This document shows positions 15,793-23,943 of a stretch of DNA of 45,007 nucleotides, one piece after another. The notes under the pieces are model-generated. The model saw only the letters and a program-made list of their open reading frames with translations. It was not told where the DNA came from and did not search any database. The stretch's first letter is position 1; each line of letters starts with the position of its first letter. This DNA is from Lysobacter antibioticus (lineage in GTDB: Bacteria > Pseudomonadota > Gammaproteobacteria > Xanthomonadales > Xanthomonadaceae), in contig NZ_JMTZ01000056.1 of the NCBI RefSeq assembly GCF_000731095.1, forward strand, positions 1 through 45,007, given 5' to 3'. The translations under genes were made by a program, and so were the position numbers.

Positions 15793-16143
15793 TCAGTGCA
15801 GCCATACCGCGAGAAAGCCTAGCAAGGCCGGCAAGGCCTGGATGAAGAAGATGCGGCGATTGACCGTGGCCGCACCGTACACGCCGGCGATCACCACGCA
15901 GGCCAGGAAGAACAAGGCGACGTCCTGGCGCGTGCACAGCAGCGACCAGATCAGGCCGGCGGCGAGGAAACCGTTGTACAGGCCCTGGTTCGCTGCCAGC
16001 ACTTTCGACTGCTCGGCCTTCTCCAGGCTCTGACGGAACACCTTGAGCCCGAGCGGCCGGGTCCACAGGAACATCTCCAGGACCATGAAGTACAGGTGCA
16101 GCAGCGCGACCACAACGATCAGGGCGACGGCGATCCAGTGCAT
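15793..16143 (-). CDS. DUF1304 family membrane protein
   Basis: A 116-residue protein with four membrane helices (about 4-24, 52-70, 76-94, 97-115). It carries the DUF1304 pattern: HLYFMVLEMFLWTRP near 16-30, then NQGLYNGFLAAGLIWSL and GVYGAATVNRRIFFIQALPALLG. Length matches the family (about 115-125). The biochemical role of DUF1304 is unknown. It is a single gene; its downstream end converges with the beta-solenoid gene. Confidence 0.9.
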   Translation of the reverse strand: MHWIAVALIVVVALLHLYFMVLEMFLWTRPLGLKVFRQSLEKAEQSKVLAANQGLYNGFLAAGLIWSLLCTRQDVALFFLACVVIAGVYGAATVNRRIFFIQALPALLGFLAVWLH

Positions 16144-16227
16144 CGGCTGGCTCCTAGGCTAAGGCGAGTGTCGGAACCCCAGCATAAGGCTTCGGCCCGG
16201 CGCCGCGCAGCTGGGGGGAGTCGGCGC

Positions 16228-16266
16228 TGAGGAGTGAGGAGTGAGGAGTGAGGAGTGAGGAGTGAG
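16228..16266. repeat. 7-bp tandem repeat (TGAGGAG) about 5.5 copies
   Basis: Positions 16228-16266 are an uninterrupted run of TGAGGAG units. A related inverse-strand CTCACTCCTCC is at about 16302. It lies in the spacer between DUF1304 and the epimerase stop. Length may vary between strains by slippage. Confidence 0.85.
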
Positions 16267-16328
16267 TAAAGCCCCCGGCGACCGGCTTTCGCTCACTTCT
16301 CACTCCTCCGCATTCACTTCTCCTACTC

Positions 16329-17465
16329 CTACTCCTTCCCCTTCGTCGCGTCTGCGCTCGCATGCCAGGCCTTCAACACCTCGGCCTCGCGTTGCGGCGC
16401 GATCCCGGCCTTGGGCTTGGCGCGGCGTTCGGCCGGCAGGCCCTGCCAGTAAGCGAGCGTGTCGCGCACGGTCTCGCGCAGCGGCCGATAGGTGAGGCCG
16501 GCCGCGCGCGCCTTCGCCACCGACGTACGGCCGAAGCCGGCGTACTCGCCGCGCGCGGGAATCCAGGCCGGCATGTCCTGCCATGGCGAAACTTTCTGCG
16601 CTTCGAGAAAATCCGCCGGCACCCAGGTAACGGTCGACTTCGCCTTGGCCGCGCGCTGCGATTCGGCCAGCACCGCGCCCATGCTCAGGGCGCCGGGGGC
16701 GGCATCGGCGTTATAGATGCCGAAGTGGCCGTGCTCGATCGTCGCCAGCAGGAACGCCGCCAGATCGCGTACGTCGATGAACTGAGTCGGGTCCTGCGCG
16801 CTGCCGGGCGCGAGGATCTCGCCGCCGCGGTCGGCGCGCGCCGGCCAATAGGTGAAACGATCGGTGGTATCGCCGGGGCCGACGATCAGCCCCGGACGAA
16901 CCACCGTGGTGCGCTTGGGCAGTTCGCGTTCAGCGGCTTGCTCGCACAGGGCCTTGAGGCCGCCGTAGGTTTCGCCGGTGACCTCGGTGACGTTGGGATC
17001 GGCCAGCACCGCGAGCGGCGAATTCTCGTCGCTGGGGGCATCGTTCTTGGCGTAGACCGAGATCGTCGACACCAGCACGTACTGCTTCACCCTCGGCGCC
17101 AGCAACTTGGCCGAGCGGGTCACGTCCGCCGGCAAGTAAGCGGACGTGTCCAGCACCGCATCCCACCGGCGCTCGCCTTCCAGCGCCTTCATGTCGGTCT
17201 TGCGATCGCCGTGCAGTTGCTCGATGTCGCTGAACTGCTCGCCGGAGAACTTGCCGGGATTGGTCTTGCCGCGATTGAACAAGGTCAGGCTGTGGCCATG
17301 CTTGCGCGCAGCCTCGACGAAATGCGGGCCGAGAAAACCGGTGCCGCCGAGCACCAACAGCTTCAGCGGCGCCGGTTTGCGCAGACTGCGCGCGAACGAC
17401 GGCAGGGCGAGCAGACCGGCGCCGGCGGCGCCCGCGGCCAGGAAATCGCGACGACTGGTTTTCAT
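16329..17465 (-). CDS. Tat-exported NAD-dependent epimerase/dehydratase
   Basis: A 378-residue short-chain dehydrogenase/epimerase (extended SDR) with an N-terminal Tat signal: SRRDFLAAG at 4-12, followed by the Ala/Gly/Leu h-region and a cleavage-like SFARS at 23-27. The NAD-binding GGTGFLG is at 40-46 and the catalytic Y-x3-K is Y167-G-G-L-K171. Tat transport means it folds with cofactor in the cytoplasm and works in the periplasm. Its ATG overlaps the TGA of the upstream transporter gene (17462-17465), so the two are translationally coupled. Members of this group are called epimerases without a proven substrate; a sugar or nucleotide-sugar is usual in the superfamily. Confidence 0.9.
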   Translation of the reverse strand: MKTSRRDFLAAGAAGAGLLALPSFARSLRKPAPLKLLVLGGTGFLGPHFVEAARKHGHSLTLFNRGKTNPGKFSGEQFSDIEQLHGDRKTDMKALEGERRWDAVLDTSAYLPADVTRSAKLLAPRVKQYVLVSTISVYAKNDAPSDENSPLAVLADPNVTEVTGETYGGLKALCEQAAERELPKRTTVVRPGLIVGPGDTTDRFTYWPARADRGGEILAPGSAQDPTQFIDVRDLAAFLLATIEHGHFGIYNADAAPGALSMGAVLAESQRAAKAKSTVTWVPADFLEAQKVSPWQDMPAWIPARGEYAGFGRTSVAKARAAGLTYRPLRETVRDTLAYWQGLPAERRAKPKAGIAPQREAEVLKAWHASADATKGKE

Positions 17466-18823
17466 GCTTCACCTCGTAGAGAGCGGATGTCGGAAGGAAG
17501 AGTCGAAGCCGCGCCCGGCAGGCCGCGCTGGGCGCGCACGATGCTCCAGGCGCTCGCGGTCATGCCGGCGGCGGCGAGCACGCCGGCCGCGAATACGGCC
17601 TGGCTGCCGAACAGGGCCACGCCCTTGTGGATCCAGACGAAGGCCAGATCGGTGCCGCGGAAAACCGCGGTATCGATCACCGCCTTGCCCTTGTAGCGCG
17701 AGGGCCGGTCGACCCGCGTGTACAAGGTCTCGCGGGCCGGCTTGGCCAGGGCGAATTCGCCGGCGCGCTGCAGCACCTGCACGATCGCGACCATCGCCGG
17801 CAGCGGCGAGGCCAACAGCACGCCGAAGCCGAGCAACAAGGTCAGCCCCGGCATCAACAAGGCCGGGGCGACGCCGTGGCGATTCAACAGCCAGCGGGTC
17901 AGCAGCAACTGAGTGAGGATCGCAAGCAGATTGACCGCGCTGTCGATGCGGGCGAAATAGCGCGTCGCGGCTTCGGCGCCGGGATAGAACTCGCGCGCGA
18001 TCGCCGCCTGCTGGTTGTAGAGCAAGGTCGCCGCGCCGACGCTGAAGAACAGGGTGATCGCCATCGCCCGCAACACCGGTCGCTGCCAGACCAGTTTCAG
18101 GCCGGCCCAGATCGAGCCGCCCATCGCGCCCTCGCCGCTGTCGAGGCCGTGCTCGCGTTCGCGCCGGATCGCCCACGGCCGCAGCCGCACGATACACAGC
18201 ACGCAGATCGACAGGAACGCTACCGAGACCAACAACAGGTTGGCCACGCCCAAGGGCTGCACCAGCCACTGGGTCAGGATCGGCCCGAGCACCGCGCCGG
18301 CGGTGCCGCCGGCGCCGATATAGCCGTACAAACGACGCGCCTGGGCATCGTCGAACACGTCGGCCATGTAACTCCAGAACACCGTCACCGCGAACAGGTT
18401 GAACACCGCGGTCCAGACGAAAAACACCATGCCCCGCCCCGGCACGCCGGCATTGAACGCCCAATGGAACGCCAACAGGCAGGCGATGAACAAGGCATAC
18501 ACCACCGGTAGAAATACCCGCCGCGGGAATCGCGCGACCAGGGCGCCGTAGACCGGCTGCAAGGCCAGCATGGTCACGAAGGTGCAGGTGAACAACACCT
18601 GCAGCACGAAGTCCTTGAGCTGCAGACCGTGCGCCTGGGCCCAGGCGATCATCGCCTGCGGAAACACCGTGGCCGCATCGGCCGAAGCGCCCATCGCATC
18701 GCGCACCGGCCGCAACACGTAATAGCCGCAGAGCAGGCTGAAGAAATACAGCAGCGACCACCACAGCGGCGCATTCGAGGACAGGCGCCGGCTCGGATGC
18801 GCATTGGCAGACGCAGTGCTCAT
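17462..18823 (-). CDS. MFS-like transporter resembling Npt/TLC nucleotide translocases (copy 1)
   Basis: A 453-residue protein with about twelve membrane helices. The N-terminal YYVLRPVRDAMG (34-45) and the later RYKGKAVIDTAVFRG are hallmarks shared with the ATP/ADP translocase-like (TLC/Npt) transporters that are annotated in free-living bacteria as MFS or NTP/NDP exchangers. Other blocks are ARFPRRVFLPV, FFVWTAVFNLFAV, VFWSYMADVF and ARRLYGYIGAGGTAGA. It overlaps the Tat epimerase gene by 4 bp. A paralogue is at 22317-23705. Nucleotide transport is known for the chlamydial and rickettsial members only. For this branch the substrate is unknown. Confidence 0.82.
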   Translation of the reverse strand: MSTASANAHPSRRLSSNAPLWWSLLYFFSLLCGYYVLRPVRDAMGASADAATVFPQAMIAWAQAHGLQLKDFVLQVLFTCTFVTMLALQPVYGALVARFPRRVFLPVVYALFIACLLAFHWAFNAGVPGRGMVFFVWTAVFNLFAVTVFWSYMADVFDDAQARRLYGYIGAGGTAGAVLGPILTQWLVQPLGVANLLLVSVAFLSICVLCIVRLRPWAIRREREHGLDSGEGAMGGSIWAGLKLVWQRPVLRAMAITLFFSVGAATLLYNQQAAIAREFYPGAEAATRYFARIDSAVNLLAILTQLLLTRWLLNRHGVAPALLMPGLTLLLGFGVLLASPLPAMVAIVQVLQRAGEFALAKPARETLYTRVDRPSRYKGKAVIDTAVFRGTDLAFVWIHKGVALFGSQAVFAAGVLAAAGMTASAWSIVRAQRGLPGAASTLPSDIRSLRGEA

Positions 18824-19254
18824 GTCCGTGCCCTGATCGCATCGACACGAGCGCAGCGCGTGGCGAACGACGCGGATACGCGTCCACCCCCGTCGTGCCC
18901 GCTCGGCTTGCGCATCGTCGCTGCTCCGGTTCCCCCGCCCAAACTAGCCGCGGGGCCCGCGCGCGGCCCCTGCGGATGGTCATACCGACCTTCGGCATGG
19001 TGGGGACGCTCCGAGCCTCGGCGTACGCAAGCCGTGATCGGGGACGCAGTCCGGTTCCGAAACGGATCGAGCGAACGCCCTGGGCCTGAACAAGCCCGGC
19101 AAAACCAACCGTCGTTTCCGTGCCGATGTGGGTGATTTGTAGGAAATGCCTGAATCGGCTGTCCGGAAAACACGGTTTCGGCGCCGGTTCGATTGTCCAC
19201 GGGGCACCGCGGCAGTAGCCTGCGGATTCCCCATCGCATCAACGGAGGATGCCC
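18824..19254. other. Intergenic region between transporter 1 and the lipoprotein gene
   Basis: About 430 bp with no supported gene. It must hold the divergent promoters of the transporter/epimerase pair and of the lipoprotein/effector pair. No clear sigma-70 boxes or inverted repeats stand out. GGAGG at 19244-19248 is the ribosome binding site of the lipoprotein gene. Confidence 0.4.
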
Positions 19255-19929
19255 ATGCGCGCGACCGCAGCGACCGCCGCTCGAGCCGGCCTGCTTCCGA
19301 CCCTGTTCTGCACACTGATGTTCTGCGCACTGATCGCATCCTGCACCACCACGCCCCAGCCCCAGGCATCGGCCAAGGAGAATGCTGCCATGACCACGCA
19401 ATCGACGACCCTCGCCGACAGCGCTCGGCTCGATGCCGAACAAATCGGCAAGCGCGTGCTGAAACTGATCGACAGCATTCACGGTGCCCAGGACCTCTCT
19501 CCCGAGAACATCGAAAAGCAGACCGGCATCAAGGTCGAGATCCATTCCGAGGACCGCACCGAGTACGGCTTCGGCGGTGCGCTGACGAACGCGTGGTCGT
19601 ACAGCCTGACCTCGGTGTCGTACAGGCAGGGGGAAAAACCCACGCGGCTGGATTTCCGCTTCCTGAGCCAGGCCCAAGGCGCCGCCGATATCGCGCCGAT
19701 TTGCAGCATGGACTTCAAGGACTACAGCCAGGCATTGACCTCGGCGGGCTTCCAGGCCCAGAGCTTGCCGAGCGGCGACGGTAGCGACCCCGGCTTCGGC
19801 TACCGCGGGGTCGAGCCCCGGAGCTTCGTTCGCGGCAAGGTCGAAGTGGCGATCTACACCCACGGCAATAAGGACCCTGAGCAAGGTCGGGCCTGCATCT
19901 CCAGTCTCGCCATCAGCACCCAGGCCTGA
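19255..19929 (+). CDS. Lipoprotein, probable X-Tfi immunity protein
   Basis: A 224-residue predicted lipoprotein. A hydrophobic signal peptide ends in I-A-S-C with the lipidated Cys at 30, followed by a Thr/Pro/Gln/Ala linker, so it should be anchored in the periplasm. The mature part is helical then beta-rich (ENIEKQTGIKVEIHSED, then LDFRFLSQAQG) and has Cys residues late in the sequence that could form a disulfide. ATG 19255 is preferred since GGAGG sits 6-7 bases ahead; an ATG at 19249 overlaps that site. It is 11 bp upstream of the HEIEH-XVIPCD gene. A lipoprotein directly before an XVIPCD effector is the usual arrangement for X-type T4SS immunity proteins, so immunity is a strong inference. 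The fold is not recognised. Confidence 0.72.
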   Translation: MRATAATAARAGLLPTLFCTLMFCALIASCTTTPQPQASAKENAAMTTQSTTLADSARLDAEQIGKRVLKLIDSIHGAQDLSPENIEKQTGIKVEIHSEDRTEYGFGGALTNAWSYSLTSVSYRQGEKPTRLDFRFLSQAQGAADIAPICSMDFKDYSQALTSAGFQAQSLPSGDGSDPGFGYRGVEPRSFVRGKVEVAIYTHGNKDPEQGRACISSLAISTQA

Positions 19930-19940
19930 AGGAGCCCGCC

Positions 19941-21287
19941 ATGGCCACGCCCGCCGAAAAACTGGAAGCGATGCTCACGGATTTCGAGAGTGCCAACGCA
20001 GCCGGTGGCAAGAACCTGCGCGACCTGCTCAAGACCACGCCCGAGTTGCAAGCGCGCATCGTCAAGTCGATCGAACTCGGCAATCTCGACACGATCAAAC
20101 CGCTCGACCCGGCCCTGCGCTCAAGAGGCGTCATGGGCGGTTTCAATCCGGTCGACAAATCCATCGCACTGCCGATGGACATGCTCAACAGCGCCGATAC
20201 CAATCCCCGCAACGCCAATACGCTGCGGCTGGTGTTCGGCCACGAGATCGAACATTCCGTCAACAAGCAGGCCATCGCCGACGGAAACAAAGCATTCGAG
20301 GACAAGGTACGGAAGATCGCCGAAGGTCCGTCGCCGCACGATTACACGACTCTCGTCAAAGACCGCGACACCGAGAGCCGCAAGCGCGAGGCGAACGACC
20401 AGATCGCCGGGTTCAACGTGCTAGCCGCGCACGTGCGCAGGGAAAACCCGAAAGCCAGCAAGGAACAGCTTTACGACAAGTTGTTTCACTCCTCCAACCA
20501 GATGGAGCAGTACTTCGATGTCGGCGGCACGCCGGGAAAGGAAAAATACACGCCGAAAGCCGGGCTGACGATCGACAAGAACGGCAAGATCGCCGCGACG
20601 AAGGCGAATATCGATGCCATCGGCGAGCATTTCTACGAGGCCAACGGCTACCCGAAGGTCTACGGCCCACGGTCTCTGGCCCTCATCAACAAGATAGAGA
20701 ACGAGACCCTGGCCGCCGCCAGAGTCGGCAACCCCAGCCACCCCGCACCTGAGATCAAGGTCAATCTCAAGGAACTGGGCCTTACCGGCCTCAGATTGCC
20801 GCCGAGCTTTACCGATACCAGCCCGAGCCTGGCCCGCCCGACCCCAGCCGTGCCTGCTCCAGCCCTGCCTGCTCCGGCCGAGTCCCCGGCACCGGTCACG
20901 CCAACCGCGGCGAGCGCGCCTGCAGCGGCCTCGCGCGATTTCCGCGACGTCGGCCACCCGGACAACGGCTACTTCCAACTGCTGCGCGACAAGCTGCCGG
21001 CCAGCGTGCCGGACAATGCCGTGGCGCATGCGATGTTGCTGGCCAAGCAAGGCGGCCTGACCGATCCGTCGAAAGTGAACTCGAACGAGATCGGCCTGGT
21101 AGGCGGCAAGATCTGGGTCGGCGGCCATACTCCCGGCTTTCATATCAGCGCCGATCCTGCGCAATCCCCACCGATGGAGCAGGTTTCGCAGGGACTGAGC
21201 AAGCTCCAGGCACACACCACGCAGGCGCAGGAAGCGCAGAACCTGCGCGGCCCGAACGATCCGCAACCGCAGGCCATCGCGCGCTGA
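19941..21287 (+). CDS. Probable X-type T4SS effector: HEIEH metallopeptidase-like domain plus XVIPCD
   Basis: A 448-residue soluble protein without a signal peptide. The N-terminal domain (about 60-250) has a zinc-metallopeptidase signature, HEIEH at 101-105, with a candidate third ligand E150 in REANDQIAGFN, as in HExxH...E gluzincins. A Pro/Ala-rich linker follows at about 288-332. The C-terminal part (about 333-420) reads as an XVIPCD, the T4SS recruitment domain of Xanthomonadales: HPDNGYFQLLRDKL, then AHAMLLAKQGGLTDPSKV, IGLVGGKIWVGG, and DPAQSPPMEQVSQG. The last 28 residues are Gln-rich, as is common for these proteins. In the known system such proteins are injected into rival bacteria. 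AGGAG lies 6 bases before the ATG, and the stop of the lipoprotein is 11 bp upstream. Substrate unknown: peptidoglycan peptides or an envelope protein are possible. Confidence 0.8.
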   Translation: MATPAEKLEAMLTDFESANAAGGKNLRDLLKTTPELQARIVKSIELGNLDTIKPLDPALRSRGVMGGFNPVDKSIALPMDMLNSADTNPRNANTLRLVFGHEIEHSVNKQAIADGNKAFEDKVRKIAEGPSPHDYTTLVKDRDTESRKREANDQIAGFNVLAAHVRRENPKASKEQLYDKLFHSSNQMEQYFDVGGTPGKEKYTPKAGLTIDKNGKIAATKANIDAIGEHFYEANGYPKVYGPRSLALINKIENETLAAARVGNPSHPAPEIKVNLKELGLTGLRLPPSFTDTSPSLARPTPAVPAPALPAPAESPAPVTPTAASAPAAASRDFRDVGHPDNGYFQLLRDKLPASVPDNAVAHAMLLAKQGGLTDPSKVNSNEIGLVGGKIWVGGHTPGFHISADPAQSPPMEQVSQGLSKLQAHTTQAQEAQNLRGPNDPQPQAIAR

Positions 21288-21429
21288 AGCGCCAGCCGCT
21301 CGATCCGGACCGGTGCCGTCTTCGGCCCGGCTTGGTCTGGCCTGGTCGGGGCGAACGATTCGACGACACGGTTGCTCAGCTGCCGCTGGCGCTTATCGAA
21401 AGCCCGTAGCTGCAGTTTGAGACAACGGC

Positions 21430-22320
21430 TCAATCGGGTGCGTGTCGCTCCCGACCCGGCACGGCCGCACGCAGCGTCAAGCGCGAAATCTCCGGCGGCA
21501 CGCCGAAGCGGACCGGCAGGATGCTGGTGCCGATGCCGGTGGAGACGAACACGGACTTGCCGTCTTCGATCAGGTAACCGCCGGCATAGCGTTGGTCGGC
21601 CGGCAGCACCGGAGTGCCGATCCACGGCAGGCGCACCTGGCCGCCGTGGGTGTGTCCGGCGACGGTCAAGGATGCGCGTGGCGGGACCTCGGGAAACAGG
21701 TCGGGGTTGTGGGTCAGGGCCAGCACCGGCGCATCGTCGGCGACGCCGGCGAAGGCGCGGTCGATGTCGTGGGCGGCTTCCCATTTGTCGCCGATGCCGA
21801 CCACCCACACCCGGCAGGCGCCGAGCTGCACCGCCTGCGCCTGGTCTTCGAGCACGATCACCCCGGCCGACTCCAACGCGGCGCGTACCCGCACCCCGTC
21901 CTTCCACCAGTCGTGGTTGCCGAGCACCGCATAGACCGGCTTGCGTCGGGTCAGGGGCCGCAGATGCGGCGCCATCTGCTCGGCCGAGATGTAACTGCCG
22001 CCGAGCACGCTGAGGATCACGTAATCGCCGGCCATCAACACCGCCTGGGCGTCGCTCGCGACCAGCCGCTCGACGATATGGTCTAGCCGGTCGAGGCCGT
22101 TGTGCGGCGAGCCGGTATGCAGGTCGGCGACCACGTCGATGCGCAGGCCATCGCAGTCGCGCGACCAGTGCGGCAGGCGAAATTCGTAATCGCGCTCGAC
22201 CAGTTGCCGCGGTTCCCAGAAGAACCCCCAGGCGAAGCATCCGACACCGGACAGGACCACGCCGACGAACAAGCGCTGCAGCCACAACTGACGCGGCCAC
22301 GGCCGCCAACCGCGTTTCAT
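21430..22320 (-). CDS. Membrane-anchored metallophosphoesterase
   Basis: A 296-residue calcineurin-like phosphoesterase. A basic N-terminus precedes one membrane helix (about 16-34), so the catalytic domain should face the periplasm. The five metal-site motifs are present: D66-L-H68, G98-D99, G134-N-H-D137, H204, and G222-H-T-H225. ATG at 22320 overlaps the TGA of the upstream transporter gene (22317-22319), showing translational coupling. Related YkuE/YaeI-type enzymes act on phosphodiesters, including lipid-linked or nucleotide substrates. The substrate here is not known. Coupling to a nucleotide-translocase-like transporter makes a nucleotide substrate a reasonable guess, nothing more. Confidence 0.88.
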   Translation of the reverse strand: MKRGWRPWPRQLWLQRLFVGVVLSGVGCFAWGFFWEPRQLVERDYEFRLPHWSRDCDGLRIDVVADLHTGSPHNGLDRLDHIVERLVASDAQAVLMAGDYVILSVLGGSYISAEQMAPHLRPLTRRKPVYAVLGNHDWWKDGVRVRAALESAGVIVLEDQAQAVQLGACRVWVVGIGDKWEAAHDIDRAFAGVADDAPVLALTHNPDLFPEVPPRASLTVAGHTHGGQVRLPWIGTPVLPADQRYAGGYLIEDGKSVFVSTGIGTSILPVRFGVPPEISRLTLRAAVPGRERHAPD

Positions 22321-23705
22321 GCTTTCGAGGTCTCTCGTGTGTCTGAGGCGCCGCCACGCTGCACCCAGCGCGCGACGTTCCAACCGATCAAGCCGGCGCC
22401 GGCGGCGACCGCCGCGCTGATGCCGGCCAGGCCGGCGACACCCACACCGACGCCGCGCAGGCCGACCATCGCGGTCGCCACGGCGACGTCGCCGAAGCGC
22501 CAGGCGGCGGTGTCGACCGCGTTCTTGCCCTTGTAACGCAGGGTGCGCGCGGCGCTGCTGAACAGACTTTCGCGGGCCGGGCCGACCATGCCGTAGGCGA
22601 GCCCGCGGCTGATCACCAGCGCCATCGCCACCGCCGGCATCGGCAGCAGCATCGCCGCCATGCCCTGCGGCAGCATCGCCACCAGTGCGCCGTAGCCCGG
22701 GAACAATTGGGTCAGCGGCGCATGCGGGTCGGCGACCAGCGCGACCAGCGCCAGGATCGACACCGTCACCACCGACCACACCCCGATCACCGTGGCCGCA
22801 CCGCGTCGCGCCAGCAACCAAGGCGTCAACAGCAACTGCGCCGCCAACGCGATCATGTTGGTCATCAGGTCCAGGTCGGCGGCGAAACGGGTGCGCGCGA
22901 CCGCATCGACGAAGGTCGCCTTCGAGTAGTCCACCACCAGGCCGTAGTTGACCGTGCCGATCCAGTCGCCGAGCAACAGCAGGATCGCCATCGAGCGCAT
23001 GAAGGGATTGGCGAACACCTGCTTGAGGCCGTCGAGCATGCCGCCGCCGATCGCCGATTCGTGCGAGGCCTCGAAGCGGCGAGTGCCGTGGATGCGCGAC
23101 CAGCGCCCTAGCAAAGCGACGAACAGCAATGCCAGGCCGAGCAGGCTGGCCGAGACCATCAGCAGCGGCGCCACGCCGATCACACCGACCAGCAACCGGG
23201 TCAGGACCGGACCGGCGAGCGAACCGAGCGTGCCGGCGACCGCGATCAACGGGAACAGACGCCGCGCCTGGCCCTCGCTCCAGATGTCGGTCATGAAACT
23301 CCAGAACACCGACACCACGAACAGATTGAACACGCTGATCCAGACGAAGAACACGGTGCCGAGCGCGCGCGGGCTGAGCACGCCGTGAGCGCTGAACAAG
23401 GGCACGAAGGCGAGCAGGCAGGCGATGAAGAAGCCATACACCAGCGGCACCACCACCCGGCGCGGATAGCGCGAGACCAGGGCCGAGAACACCGGCGTCA
23501 GCGCCAGCGTCGCGACGAAGGTCGCCGCGTAGAACCAGGGCAGTTGGGTCGAACCGACCGCGGCGCTGAGCTGGTCGCGGACCGGGCGGATCACGTAGTA
23601 CGCGGTCAGCACGCAGAAGAAATACGCCAGCGAGAACGCGACCGCGCGCCATTCCCCGCTGTGGACGCGCCCGGTCTGCAGGCTGGCGTCTTGGACTGCC
23701 GACAT
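22317..23705 (-). CDS. MFS-like transporter resembling Npt/TLC nucleotide translocases (copy 2)
   Basis: A 462-residue, roughly twelve-helix protein clearly paralogous to the product of 17462-18823. Shared blocks are YYVIRPVRDQL (36-46), SRYPRRVVVPLVYGFFIACLL, FFVWISVFNLF, VFWSFMTDIW, QARRLFPLIAVAGT and, near the C-terminus, RYKGKNAVDTAAWR. Start at 23705 is the first ATG and gives a family-like length. It overlaps the metallophosphoesterase gene. The 20-kb neighbourhood thus has two transporters of one family, each coupled to a different exported enzyme. The substrate of this branch is unknown. Confidence 0.82.
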   Translation of the reverse strand: MSAVQDASLQTGRVHSGEWRAVAFSLAYFFCVLTAYYVIRPVRDQLSAAVGSTQLPWFYAATFVATLALTPVFSALVSRYPRRVVVPLVYGFFIACLLAFVPLFSAHGVLSPRALGTVFFVWISVFNLFVVSVFWSFMTDIWSEGQARRLFPLIAVAGTLGSLAGPVLTRLLVGVIGVAPLLMVSASLLGLALLFVALLGRWSRIHGTRRFEASHESAIGGGMLDGLKQVFANPFMRSMAILLLLGDWIGTVNYGLVVDYSKATFVDAVARTRFAADLDLMTNMIALAAQLLLTPWLLARRGAATVIGVWSVVTVSILALVALVADPHAPLTQLFPGYGALVAMLPQGMAAMLLPMPAVAMALVISRGLAYGMVGPARESLFSSAARTLRYKGKNAVDTAAWRFGDVAVATAMVGLRGVGVGVAGLAGISAAVAAGAGLIGWNVARWVQRGGASDTRETSKA

Positions 23706-23943
23706 TCCGTCGCTCCGTGTGGACTGCCGGCATGGCCGACGGTTGGCGGGTCATCGGCGCGGCCGGGCCGGGCCCGGTCTCCTCGCCGCTGGCGGTGCCG
23801 GAAAGCGCCGGCCCCGTTCGTTGCCGGCACGGTAGCCCAAGGCGTCCCACACCGCCAGCACGGCGTCTGGCGGCTGCGGCATCGCCATTGGGAGCATATG
23901 CTCTAGTTTTGGCGCTTACGTTCGCCGCACGGTAAAGCGACCG

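Noticed and set aside
18895-19135. Possible small genes in the spacer upstream of the lipoprotein
   Set aside because: Short Arg-rich frames without ribosome binding sites or consistent start, overlapping on both strands.
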